From contig CAMKLG010000023.1 of the NCBI GenBank assembly GCA_946413585.1, positions 1-43,479 on the forward strand: DNA of 43,479 nucleotides, in the 5' to 3' direction. Under the pieces are notes generated by a model that saw only the letters and a program-made list of their open reading frames with translations, was not told where the DNA came from and did not search any database. This document shows, in pieces, positions 8,412 through 16,862 of this stretch. How positions within the stretch are numbered: position 1 is the first letter of the stretch; each line of letters begins with the position of its first letter. Both the position numbers and the translations under genes were made by a program. Source of the stretch: an uncultured Bacteroidales bacterium (GTDB lineage Bacteria; Bacteroidota; Bacteroidia; Bacteroidales; WCHB1-69).

Positions 8412-10904
8412 ATGACCAATGAAAATTTAAAAGACGGAAAAACCTTTGTCAATCAGAAACTTCAGTTTGTAGAAGACTTGGTACTGCACACCGATGCACA
8501 CATCTTCCTTACCGGTAAAGCCGGCACAGGAAAAACCACATTCCTGAAAAGTTTACCGACAAAAACACACAAGCGCATGGTCGTCGTGGCCCCTACGGGG
8601 GTAGCCGCCATCAACGCCGGCGGACAAACCATCCATTCGTTCTTCCAACTTCCCTTCGGCCCGCAAGTTCCAGAGGGAGCACAAAAACATTCATCATACG
8701 GCAGCAAAGAGTTAGCAGCTCAATATCAAAAAATCAGAGGCACGAAATTAAAGATCATGCGCACTCTCGACCTGCTGATCATCGATGAAATCAGCATGGT
8801 GAGGGCAGATGTTCTGGACGCGGTGGATGCGGTACTGCGACGCGCAAGACGCTCATCACGACCATTCGGAGGGGTACAAGTCCTGATGATTGGCGATGTA
8901 CACCAACTCGCGCCGGTGGCCAAACCAGAAGAATGGGAAGTACTCGCCCCCTATTACAAAACCGTCTATTTCTTCGGCAGTTACGTACTACAACGTAGCG
9001 ATTACCTATGCGTTGAACTGGAACATATCTATCGCCAACACGACACCGACTTCATCACCCTGCTCAACAAGGTGCGCGACAACCTAATGGACGCTGACTG
9101 CATACGACTGCTAAACAGCCGCTATATCCCTGATTTCAAGCCTTCCGATGGCTATATCACATTGACAACCCACAACTCACAAGCAGATAACATCAATGAA
9201 TCCAGACTGCGTTCACTGAAAAGCAAAAGTCGATACTTCAAAGCAGAAATCAAGGGTACTTTCCCACAACAACTCTACCCTACTAAGGAAGAACTGGAAT
9301 TGAAAATCGGGGCACAGGTGATGTTTGTGAAAAACGACCCGAATCCCGAAAAGGCGTACTACAACGGGAAAATCGGACAACTAACAGCTTATAATGAAGA
9401 TACTGGTGAATTGGAAGTCACATGCGGGAACGAACGCATACACGTATCACCTGTCGTGTGGCAAAACATGGATTACACCCTCAACGAGGAGAACCAACAG
9501 ATTGAGGAGCAGGAAATTGGAAGTTTCACGCAGATTCCGCTCCGACTCGCCTGGGCAGTAACCATCCATAAGAGTCAAGGCCTCACCTTCGACAAGCTAA
9601 TTGTGGATGCGCAACAAGCCTTCGCGCACGGGCAAGTATATGTAGCTCTCAGCCGCTGCACCTCCCTCGAAGGCCTCGTCCTGAAAACCAAAATCAGCTC
9701 CAACGCACTCGTCAACGACGGCATCGTGGATTACTTTATGGAAAAGATGCCCGAAAAGGAACCATCGCAGGAAAAAGTAGATATACTGCGTAAAGATTAC
9801 GAACTCACCACAATACTGGAACTGATTGATTTTCAAGAAATCTATCGTACAACAGGTCGATTGGCAAAAGTGGTGACCGACAATCTGTCCTTATTTGAAG
9901 GAGCCATGTTACAAGAATTGGTACGACTTCACGACAGTTTTAAAAGCGAGATGCTAAACGTGTCACAAAAGTTTGCAATACAAGTTCAAAGACTGCATCA
10001 AGAGGGACTTTGCGAAGCCAATCCTGCCTTACAGGAACGCCTACAAAAAGGGGGAGCCTATTTCAAAGAACATCTGCAAACCATCACCGACAATATACAA
10101 AAACTGCCTTTCAAAACTGATAATAAAACTGTAAATGAGCAGATTACGGATATTCTAAAACAGCTGAGAGACGAAAGCGTTGTCAAAATCGGCTGTTTAG
10201 AAGGCTATGAGAAGAAGTTTAGTGTAGAAGAATATCATAAAATCAAGGCTATCAAGCTATTAGAAGCGGAAAAAGCGACCAAATCCAAATACACCATCAA
10301 GGAAGGCGTGATGGAAAAGAGCACACTCTATGCTGCCTTGAACGCTTGGCGGGCTGACAAAGCGGAAGAAGAAGATGCAGAACTATACAATATCATTCCG
10401 AGCAAAACGTTGAAAGAGATTTCAAAGGTAAGGCCTGTCAGTTTGGCCGAACTCAAACAAATCGAAGGCATAGGACCCAAACGCGTCAAAGCCTTCGGAC
10501 GGGACATCGTCAACATCGTCAGAGTCTATTCCGGGATGGAACTTCTTGACAATGAGATGGCTGAAATTGAGCTGTCGGAAGACAAACCGGCCAAGCCGAA
10601 GCCGCCGAAGGGAGAGACGTACCTGATTACTAAAAGAATGATTGACAAGGGGATGACGGTAGAGGAGATAGCAACAGAGCGTGGGTTGGCCCAATCGACT
10701 ATTTACGGTCATATTGCGCGTTTTGTGGAGCAAGGGGAATACGCCGCCACCGACTTCATTGAAAAAGAAAAATACGACATCATCGAAGAATATTTTCGCG
10801 ACACAGAAGACACGTCGTTGAACGCCGCGCGTGAAGTTTTAGGCGACGATTTCGAATTCTGGGAGTTGCGGATGGTGTTGGCGGGAATGCAGGCGGAGAA
10901 GTGA
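8412..10904 (+). CDS. PIF1-type helicase with HRDC and HTH domains
   Basis: 830 residues. The N-terminal half is a superfamily 1B PIF1/RecD-like motor: Walker A GKAGTGKTTF near residue 36, Walker B IIDEISMV, motif III MIGDVHQLAPV, motif V TIHKSQGLTFDK and motif VI VALSRCTSLEG. After a helical linker (about 445-650) there is an HRDC-type domain (SLAELKQIEGIGPKRVKAFG, about 675-700), then a helix-turn-helix of the YpbB/RQC-C type (MTVEEIATERGLAQSTIYGH). The family unwinds DNA 5' to 3', including G-quadruplexes and R-loops; the added domains suggest structure-specific binding as in RecQ helicases. It has its own -7 box and a hairpin downstream, so it is probably monocistronic. Confidence 0.9.
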   Translation: MTNENLKDGKTFVNQKLQFVEDLVLHTDAHIFLTGKAGTGKTTFLKSLPTKTHKRMVVVAPTGVAAINAGGQTIHSFFQLPFGPQVPEGAQKHSSYGSKELAAQYQKIRGTKLKIMRTLDLLIIDEISMVRADVLDAVDAVLRRARRSSRPFGGVQVLMIGDVHQLAPVAKPEEWEVLAPYYKTVYFFGSYVLQRSDYLCVELEHIYRQHDTDFITLLNKVRDNLMDADCIRLLNSRYIPDFKPSDGYITLTTHNSQADNINESRLRSLKSKSRYFKAEIKGTFPQQLYPTKEELELKIGAQVMFVKNDPNPEKAYYNGKIGQLTAYNEDTGELEVTCGNERIHVSPVVWQNMDYTLNEENQQIEEQEIGSFTQIPLRLAWAVTIHKSQGLTFDKLIVDAQQAFAHGQVYVALSRCTSLEGLVLKTKISSNALVNDGIVDYFMEKMPEKEPSQEKVDILRKDYELTTILELIDFQEIYRTTGRLAKVVTDNLSLFEGAMLQELVRLHDSFKSEMLNVSQKFAIQVQRLHQEGLCEANPALQERLQKGGAYFKEHLQTITDNIQKLPFKTDNKTVNEQITDILKQLRDESVVKIGCLEGYEKKFSVEEYHKIKAIKLLEAEKATKSKYTIKEGVMEKSTLYAALNAWRADKAEEEDAELYNIIPSKTLKEISKVRPVSLAELKQIEGIGPKRVKAFGRDIVNIVRVYSGMELLDNEMAEIELSEDKPAKPKPPKGETYLITKRMIDKGMTVEEIATERGLAQSTIYGHIARFVEQGEYAATDFIEKEKYDIIEEYFRDTEDTSLNAAREVLGDDFEFWELRMVLAGMQAEK

Positions 10905-10917
10905 AATTCTGCATTAC

Positions 10918-10950
10918 AACAGGGCGAGACCGGTGCGGTCGCGCCCTGTT
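10918..10950 (+). terminator. Hairpin after the helicase gene
   Basis: AACAGGGCG (10918-10926) pairs with CGCCCTGTT (10942-10950); inside, GACCG and CGGTC add 5 bp around a GTG loop, with one mismatch between. The stem is strong but the T tract is short (TTTGG), so it could terminate or protect the 3' end. Confidence 0.6.
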
Positions 10951-11018
10951 TGGTAGAAAAAAAAGATCTGCCTCCTTGAAACCTACAATTTTCATTTTAA
11001 ACCAACTCCCATTTTTTG

Positions 11019-11026
11019 TATCTTTG
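11019..11026 (+). promoter_or_regulatory. -7 promoter box of the first DUF4230 gene
   Basis: TATCTTTG fits TAnnTTTG and is 22 bases before the ATG. Its position rules out the upstream in-frame TTG (11016) as a start. Confidence 0.65.
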
Positions 11027-11048
11027 CAGTTGTAATAATTTTCATGTT

Positions 11049-11651
11049 ATGAACCGAAAATATTGGATCATGCTGGCCGTAAGCATTCTGGCACTGATTG
11101 CCGTGATCTTATGGCCTGCTAAGAAACTGGAGAACGTACCTACGACTCCTGACAAAAATGAAATTTTAGGAATACTTCACGCACAGTCGCAGATAGCCAC
11201 CACGGAAGTGACCGTCCGCAAGATGGGTGTCTATGACTCTGAAACCCAAATCGCCTCGCTGAACCCAACAAAATGGAAACTTGGAAAACGCTTGGCCGTG
11301 ATTCCTGTCGATGTGACCATCCGCTACGGCATCGACCTCGCCGAGCTGAAAGAAAGCGACATCACTTTCATCGGCGAGGACTCCGTGCAAATTCGACTAC
11401 CTAAACCGAAAATCATCGACAAATCCTTCAATCCCATCACCAACCCGGACGAAATTGTGACCCTTTCCACTGGTTTGCGCGACAAAGTGGGCGAAACCAC
11501 CATCCAGCAAATCAAGAATATGGCCTTCGAAGACGTTCTCCACCAGGAAAAAGGTCTCCAACAACAACTCTCCGAAGAACTCACCCACAACACCGAAACC
11601 GTCTTCACCTCCCTCCTCACCGCCATCGGACTACACCCCATATTCATTTAG
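11049..11651 (+). CDS. DUF4230 membrane-anchored protein, copy 1
   Basis: 200 residues from the ATG downstream of the promoter box. Residues 5-22 form one hydrophobic N-terminal anchor (YWIMLAVSILALIAVILW). The rest is a DUF4230 domain, probably outside the membrane: it begins with a QSQIATTEVTVRKMG segment and has IPVDVTIRYGIDLAEL followed by a strand-rich part with VQIRLPKPKIID. The family's function is unknown. A second DUF4230 gene follows in the same direction, separated only by a structured repeat element that begins one base after this stop codon. Confidence 0.85.
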   Translation: MNRKYWIMLAVSILALIAVILWPAKKLENVPTTPDKNEILGILHAQSQIATTEVTVRKMGVYDSETQIASLNPTKWKLGKRLAVIPVDVTIRYGIDLAELKESDITFIGEDSVQIRLPKPKIIDKSFNPITNPDEIVTLSTGLRDKVGETTIQQIKNMAFEDVLHQEKGLQQQLSEELTHNTETVFTSLLTAIGLHPIFI

Positions 11652-11790
11652 ATATATTCCTTGAGCAGCCTCGGAGAGGCAAAACGCACGAAGTGCAAAT
11701 AACCCCATACAAGCGAAGCGCAGTGTGGGGTGTAAGCGAAGAAGATACGACAAGATGCTAATAACCCCACACAAGCGAAGCGCAGTGTGG
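11652..11790. repeat. Structured intergenic multi-hairpin element, copy 1
   Basis: Four hairpins in a row fill the gap between the two DUF4230 genes. H1 is GCCTC-GGA-GAGGC (11668-11680). H2 is GCAC-GAA-GTGC (11686-11696). H3 is CCCCATAC / GTGTGGGG (11703-11710, 11723-11730) around AAGCGAAGCGCA. H4 is CCACAC / GTGTGG (11767-11772, 11785-11790) around the same core. A homologous copy lies at 41557-41669, also between a stop and a start codon. Not a family that can be named from the sequence. Confidence 0.8.
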
Positions 11791-11811
11791 AAACAAACAA
11801 AACAAAAAAAA

Positions 11812-12405
11812 ATGAACCCGAAGTACATCAAATACGCCATCGTGATCATCCTGCTCGTCGCAGGTGTGGCGCTCTTCAGTAAAATCACGCATAAAACGGA
11901 CTCCGAAGTGATTACCCTAAAGGATACGCCTGCCGTCATCGAGGCGACACGGCCCATCGGAATTCTATACTTATACACCACTGTCACAGAAGATTATGTC
12001 AAGGACGCTTTCTGGGGCAGCGGCGTGGGCAGTTCGGTGTTAGGTAAAAACAACGGCCTCTTCAAGAAAAAACATGACTGCGTGCAAATCCTCAAGCAAC
12101 AGGTGAATCTGACCATGGACCTCGACAAAGTGCAGTACTCTCCCATCGAAGGTACTGATACCGTCCAGGTTTGCCTGCCCGATGTTGATTTCTCGCAATC
12201 CACGCTCTCTTCATGGTTCAAGTCGGATAGCGAAGCGGAAGAAAGTGCCGTGCAATTCGATGCCAAACCTATGATCCAGCGTGTGGAACGCAAAATCGAA
12301 CTGCGCTACAACACGCCCGAAAACCGTTGCAAGGCTGAAGAAAAAGCCAAGGAAACCATTGCCGAATTCCTGAAACAATGCGGGAAAACGGCGGTATTTG
12401 TGTAA
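11812..12405 (+). CDS. DUF4230 membrane-anchored protein, copy 2
   Basis: 197 residues. The frame is open upstream through the repeat element, but the ATG used gives a clean N-terminal anchor (YIKYAIVIILLVAGVALFS) and matches the first copy. The domain includes TEDYVKDAFWGSG, QQVNLTMDLDKVQYS, and a C-terminal helix RCKAEEKAKETIAEFLKQCG that resembles the end of DUF4230 proteins. It is diverged from copy 1, so the duplication is old. It ends 26 bases before a hairpin shared with the convergent terC gene. The function is unknown. Confidence 0.8.
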   Translation: MNPKYIKYAIVIILLVAGVALFSKITHKTDSEVITLKDTPAVIEATRPIGILYLYTTVTEDYVKDAFWGSGVGSSVLGKNNGLFKKKHDCVQILKQQVNLTMDLDKVQYSPIEGTDTVQVCLPDVDFSQSTLSSWFKSDSEAEESAVQFDAKPMIQRVERKIELRYNTPENRCKAEEKAKETIAEFLKQCGKTAVFV

Positions 12406-12431
12406 TAATCCGCAAATCGCAATACATTTTC

Positions 12432-12460
12432 GTAGAGCCGCCATGATATGACGGCTCTAC
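12432..12460. terminator. Bidirectional hairpin between convergent genes
   Basis: GTAGAGCCG (12432-12440) and CGGCTCTAC (12452-12460) form a perfect 9-bp stem with an 11-base loop, between the plus-strand DUF4230 gene and the minus-strand terC. There are short T or A runs on both sides, so it could serve both genes. Confidence 0.6.
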
Positions 12461-12480
12461 AGATACCACGCAACCTTATT

Positions 12481-13524
12481 TTAACATTCCTCCTTTTTCG
12501 GGGGGAACAGCACAGACAACAAAATGCTGAGGGTCAGGATGGAGATAATCACCACCAGGGAGGCCACAATGCCGACTTCGACACCCACCAACGGCAGGAA
12601 CATCTTCACACCAATGAAGGTCAGCAATACCGACAAACCGATACGCAAATAGGCGAATTTGTCCATAATGCTCTCCAACATGAAGAACATGGAACGCAAG
12701 CCCAAAATGGCGAAAATATTGGAGAAAAAGACGATATGCGGGTCATGGGTGACCGAGAAAATAGCCGGAATCGAGTCGAAAGCGAAAATGATGTCCGAAA
12801 ACTCGATGATCATCAGCACCACAAACAACGGCGTGCAAAGCCAACGACCATCCACCTTCGTGAAGAAATCATGGCCGTGGAACTGCGGCGTGCTCAGCTT
12901 CCGCTTGGTCAGGAACTTGACCACAGGGTGGTGCTCCACATCAATGCTCTCCGTCTTGTTCCGGTCTATGAACATCTTGATACCGGAATATATCAAGAAG
13001 CCACCGAAAACGAACAGAAGCCAATGGAAACGCTGTATCAGTGCCCCCGCCGCGAAAATGAAGATGAATCGCAGTACTATCGCCCCCAAAATGCCGTAAA
13101 ACAGCACACGGTGGTAATACTCCTTGGCTACACCGAACGACAGGAAAATCATGATCATCACGAAAACATTGTCGATGGAGAGCGACAACTCGATCAAATA
13201 ACCGGTGAGGTACTCCAACGAAAGCTGCTTCTTGTATTGCTTGATGTTTTCATCCCACGAAAGCGCGTCGTCATACGTCACACCATGTTCGTATAGTTTG
13301 TTCTGCTCTACGAAATGCTCCTTGTCGTGAACATTCACGATTTTATCGCCTTGGAAACGGATCAACATGAAGAAAAGCAGTGAAAGGACCACCCATACCG
13401 TCGTCCATCCTGCTGATTCCTTGAAGGTTACCACATGGTCTTTCTTATGCAAAATGCCCAAGTCCAAGAACAGGAGGAAGGCTATGACTACTATGAAGAT
13501 TACCATGAACAAATTTTCTGTCAT
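12481..13524 (-). CDS. TerC/Alx family integral membrane protein
   Basis: 347 residues, about nine membrane segments. The two conserved acidic motifs are present: ELSLSIDNVFVMIMIF (about 111-126) and EFSDIIFAFDSIPAIFS (about 242-258). The middle loop (about 185-225) is polar and histidine-containing. TerC proteins are linked to tellurite resistance and, for the Alx and MeeF/MeeY relatives, to manganese export or metalation of exported enzymes. It is the last gene of a minus-strand operon with nnr and a thioredoxin-like gene. The 80-base gap upstream is too short and lacks the marks of a yybP-ykoY manganese riboswitch. Confidence 0.9.
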   Translation of the reverse strand: MTENLFMVIFIVVIAFLLFLDLGILHKKDHVVTFKESAGWTTVWVVLSLLFFMLIRFQGDKIVNVHDKEHFVEQNKLYEHGVTYDDALSWDENIKQYKKQLSLEYLTGYLIELSLSIDNVFVMIMIFLSFGVAKEYYHRVLFYGILGAIVLRFIFIFAAGALIQRFHWLLFVFGGFLIYSGIKMFIDRNKTESIDVEHHPVVKFLTKRKLSTPQFHGHDFFTKVDGRWLCTPLFVVLMIIEFSDIIFAFDSIPAIFSVTHDPHIVFFSNIFAILGLRSMFFMLESIMDKFAYLRIGLSVLLTFIGVKMFLPLVGVEVGIVASLVVIISILTLSILLSVLFPPKKEEC

Positions 13525-13604
13525 ATCTTTTGGGTTTTGGTTTAACGTTTACTTGTTTAGGCGTTTATTGGTTTATATCGTTCCTTTGTTTGTCAATTTC
13601 ATCG

Positions 13605-15005
13605 TCAATAGATTCTCAAGTACTCGATGTAAGGCTCTATCTCATTGTACAACAAGTCTTTCTTGATAACCTTTTTGTCTTTATCGAGGAGGAACATGTA
13701 AGGAATGGTGCGTGTGTCAAAGAGGTTATTGTCATCGATGGATTGGTCAAAGTTCCAGCCTTGCACGTATTTCGGGTTGGCCTCACGGGAGGTGATGTAG
13801 TTGTTCCAAACCTTCGGGTCGTCCTCGAAATAGACCATCACCACTTTCAGTTTTCCAGACTCAATCGCCTTGTTCAATTTGGCATAGTCTTTCATGAGGT
13901 TGCGCACTTTATGGCAGGTCGGGCAGGTAGGATGTTGAAGGTAAAGTATGGTGTATTCGCTTTGAATGTCGTACATGGTTGTGGTATCGCCATTGGCAAG
14001 TACCAACGAAAAGTTCGGAATTGTGTCCCCTGCGTGGTTCTTGTCAATAAAGCCCAACTCTCTCGTATAGCGTCTTTTACGGTCTTGATCCAACTTAGGA
14101 TACTGCATGGCATCCTTAAGTATTGCAATGTAGGTATGCTCCACCTTATAGGGAGAGATGTTACGACCAAGGACATACTCCAATTCATCAAAAAGATACT
14201 CGTAAGAAGTCTGGTTGACTTTCGCTTTGTTGAGGGCAGCCACCAGAAGTGTATCAAATTCAGGATTGTCCAATTGGTAAATCAGATTGCATATTTCCTT
14301 CATCTTTTGAGCTACCACAACGGAGTTGAAGATACGCGGATCGTTCCAAGCGAAGTTATCGAAGAAATGTTCAATGTAGTAACGGTGGAACAATTTACGA
14401 TCGTTGAGCACCTCTTGCGGCGGGTCGGGCAGGTAAGTTAACGTGGCCACGATAGAGCCAAGAAACGTGTTCGAATTGGCAGCGGCGACTCTTTTCTGAT
14501 AATCACGCATCTCATCGTTGATGTGGCGGGCAGAGGCGGAAAGCGAATCAACCAGCACCTTGAGCATGTATTGCGGAAGACCACTCTTCTGTGCATTCTG
14601 GAATACGCCATTCAAGGAATCCAAACGTTTGTTGTATTGAGCAATACCCTTCAGATAGTTGTAATAACCCGTATTATCCTTTGAATTCACAAACGTAACA
14701 TCCTCATTGTCAATGGTCAATGTAAAATTCTGTTTCTTTTCGTTCGGAATCAGAATGACCCCAAGGAATGTACTGTCACCTAAGATCTCATACATACCAG
14801 GTTTCATCGACTCCTTGTCATGTAAGGTCACCGATGGACCGAAGGGAGCACGCAACACCTTCTTGGTTTGCAACTTGGCCTCACTCTTCACGAACACAGA
14901 ATCGAACTTCTGATCCAGCTTCATCGTGATGTTGATGTTCACCTGTGCCACCGCAGCCATCGTAAACATCAACACGAACATCGTTGTAATCGTTTGTTTT
15001 ATCAT
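13605..15005 (-). CDS. Exported thioredoxin-like protein (DUF5106/TlpA type)
   Basis: 466 residues from the chosen ATG, which gives a clean signal peptide (MIKQTITTMFVLMFTMAAVAQ, in part). Upstream in-frame ATGs at 15017 and 15053 are possible, but they put charged residues ahead of the signal. The N-terminal part resembles the DUF4369-like beta domain of Bacteroidota thiol-disulfide proteins; the middle (about 120-310) is helical. The C-terminal thioredoxin fold starts at AGDTIPNFSLVLANGDTT and has the active-site CxxC in HPTCPTCHK and the cis-proline TIPYMFLLD. It probably acts in the periplasm as a thiol oxidoreductase; the substrate is unknown. Confidence 0.8.
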   Translation of the reverse strand: MIKQTITTMFVLMFTMAAVAQVNINITMKLDQKFDSVFVKSEAKLQTKKVLRAPFGPSVTLHDKESMKPGMYEILGDSTFLGVILIPNEKKQNFTLTIDNEDVTFVNSKDNTGYYNYLKGIAQYNKRLDSLNGVFQNAQKSGLPQYMLKVLVDSLSASARHINDEMRDYQKRVAAANSNTFLGSIVATLTYLPDPPQEVLNDRKLFHRYYIEHFFDNFAWNDPRIFNSVVVAQKMKEICNLIYQLDNPEFDTLLVAALNKAKVNQTSYEYLFDELEYVLGRNISPYKVEHTYIAILKDAMQYPKLDQDRKRRYTRELGFIDKNHAGDTIPNFSLVLANGDTTTMYDIQSEYTILYLQHPTCPTCHKVRNLMKDYAKLNKAIESGKLKVVMVYFEDDPKVWNNYITSREANPKYVQGWNFDQSIDDNNLFDTRTIPYMFLLDKDKKVIKKDLLYNEIEPYIEYLRIY

Positions 15006-15032
15006 ATTCATCGTCATATATTCATCAATATT

Positions 15033-15072
15033 TTCATCGTTCTTCATCGCCATTCAACGTTCTTCATCGCCA
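15033..15072. repeat. 20-bp tandem duplication at the nnr end
   Basis: Two adjacent 20-base copies (15033-15052 and 15053-15072) differ at one position. The nnr stop codon lies at the junction, so the second copy adds upstream ATG codons to the following reading frame. Confidence 0.85.
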
Positions 15073-16603
15073 ATATTCCATCGGACAAATATTCCGGCAA
15101 ATCGGAGGCAATGAGGGTACGCGGATCGTTGTCGTGCGCGTAGGCATCGCCGGCGGCACCGTGCAGGAAAACGCCCAGCATAGCGGCGTGTTCGGGCGGG
15201 TAACCTTGCGCCAACAGCGAGAGTATCAATCCGGTAAGCACATCGCCGCTACCTGCCGTGGCCATACCCGCATTACCGGTGGTGTTGAAAAACTGCCGTC
15301 CGTCAGGGAGTGTGACTACCGTATGATGGCCTTTCAAGACGAGGATAACCGTATAGCGTTGGGCGAACTGTTTCGCACGCTCCAGACGGTCGAAGTCGTC
15401 GGAGGGCTTACCGGCAAGCCGCTCAAATTCAGCAAAATGCGGAGTCAAGATGCTATACGGTGGCAGGAACGCGAGCCACGTTCTGTTTTCCGCCAACATG
15501 TTCAACGCATCAGCATCGATGACGAGCGGGAACTTCACCGTATCGAGGATGTCTTTCATCACCGCGACCGTCGGTTTCTGTGTCCCCAAGCCGGGGCCCA
15601 AAGCTACTGCATTGAGATTCTCCGGCAAAGAGTTCCAATCTATTCTACTGACATACTGTTCATTATCATCAAGATGATGGATAGCTTCCGGAAGGGTGAT
15701 GGCCAACGTTTGGCATACAGACTTCACGGAATGGACGGTTAGCTTTCCCATGCCGCCGCGCATGGCAGACTTAGCTGCCAACACCGCCGCACCCGGCATC
15801 CGTTCGCAACCGGCCACCAACAGTCCATGCCCAAATGTTCCCTTGTGCGCATAACGCGGACGCGGACGGAACAGACGAAGCATTCCGTCTTTTTCCAACG
15901 TCATCCTCTTTATATTCTCAAGATTATCAGACAATTCCATACCAATATCCACCACTTCAATCTCTCCAACATAACCATTATTCTCTGGCAGGAGGAAGGC
16001 GGTTTTTTGGAATTGGACACTCAGGACCTTATCCGCAATGACCACCGCGTTGTTGTCTGGCGTATGTTGGTCAGAGAAGAGTCCCGAAGGAACGTCCACC
16101 GAAACCACGTAGGCAGGCGATTCATTGATATGTCGGATCACATCGGCAAAGAATCCTGTAACAGGTTTGTTGAGTCCGATACCGAAAAGGGCATCCACGA
16201 CAATGTCCTCTTCTCTTTCTAGAAGCTGATTATCAGCGGAATAGTGTATGGTATGTGCGTTTTCGTACTGCTCGGAAACTGTCTGCCAGCGTTGCAGTTG
16301 ATATTCCATTTCACTGCTATATCTGGCATTTTCCGGTGCACAAATCACGAGATGGAGTTGATTGGTGAGATGGTGCTCCTCCAGAAGTTGAATAGCCATT
16401 ACCACTCCATCGCCGCCGTTATTGCCTGTGCCAACATAGAAATAGACATCCTGTATATCATACAACAACACATTATAGTATAAGGTTTCGGCGCAAGCAG
16501 CACCGGCCTGCTCCATCAACTGCAAAGAAGAGATACCTTGTTTCTGCATGGTAAATCTCTCGCATTCACGTATTTCCGAGACTGTTAGAACAGCATTTTC
16601 CAT
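15044..16603 (-). CDS. nnr: Bifunctional NAD(P)H-hydrate epimerase/dehydratase
   Basis: 519 residues, the normal length for the fused enzyme. The N-terminal YjeF/NnrE domain (1 to about 215) epimerises damaged NAD(P)H hydrates and has the loop GTGNNGGDG near residue 57 and DALFGIGL. The C-terminal ribokinase-like NnrD domain (about 230-515) dehydrates the S form with ADP: HKGTFGHGLLVAG, GPGLGTQKP, VLKGHHTVV and the catalytic AGSGDVLTGL are all present. A -7 box lies just upstream. It leads the nnr, thioredoxin-like, terC operon. Confidence 0.95.
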   Translation of the reverse strand: MENAVLTVSEIRECERFTMQKQGISSLQLMEQAGAACAETLYYNVLLYDIQDVYFYVGTGNNGGDGVVMAIQLLEEHHLTNQLHLVICAPENARYSSEMEYQLQRWQTVSEQYENAHTIHYSADNQLLEREEDIVVDALFGIGLNKPVTGFFADVIRHINESPAYVVSVDVPSGLFSDQHTPDNNAVVIADKVLSVQFQKTAFLLPENNGYVGEIEVVDIGMELSDNLENIKRMTLEKDGMLRLFRPRPRYAHKGTFGHGLLVAGCERMPGAAVLAAKSAMRGGMGKLTVHSVKSVCQTLAITLPEAIHHLDDNEQYVSRIDWNSLPENLNAVALGPGLGTQKPTVAVMKDILDTVKFPLVIDADALNMLAENRTWLAFLPPYSILTPHFAEFERLAGKPSDDFDRLERAKQFAQRYTVILVLKGHHTVVTLPDGRQFFNTTGNAGMATAGSGDVLTGLILSLLAQGYPPEHAAMLGVFLHGAAGDAYAHDNDPRTLIASDLPEYLSDGILAMKNVEWR

Positions 16604-16630
16604 CTTTACAAGTTTCCGATTTTAAGTGCG

Positions 16631-16638
16631 CAAAAATA
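16631..16638 (-). promoter_or_regulatory. -7 promoter box of nnr
   Basis: On the minus strand the bases read TATTTTTG, matching TAnnTTTG, 27 bases before the nnr start. No clear -33 box was found. Confidence 0.6.
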
Positions 16639-16766
16639 TAAAAAAAGCTGTGATTACCTAATGATTATAAAACCTTTTCTTTCTATAAAAAACATTTTCC
16701 TATTCTAGCGCAACAAAATTTTTTAAAAAAAAAATTTGGGGAAAAGCAACACATCTAAAAAAAATG

Positions 16767-16774
16767 TATTTTTG
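16767..16774 (+). promoter_or_regulatory. -7 promoter box of the adhesin-like gene
   Basis: TATTTTTG fits TAnnTTTG, giving a leader of about 85 bases. The surrounding 16640-16860 is very AT-rich with poly-A and poly-T runs. Confidence 0.65.
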
Positions 16775-16862
16775 CAGATTAAATTGATAATGTTTGTAAA
16801 GGAATTTAAAGAATAAAAACAACAATTCAATTAACCTTATTATTCATCAAAACCAAAAAAAA

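Noticed and set aside
12448-13296. Long open frame on the plus strand opposite terC
   Set aside because: It is the antisense shadow of terC: charged, repeat-like composition (H, Q, E rich), no domain marks, and the minus strand has clear TerC motifs.
13525-13604. Possible yybP-ykoY manganese riboswitch ahead of terC
   Set aside because: The gap is only 80 bases on the minus strand, is AT-rich and shows no paired structure of that riboswitch.
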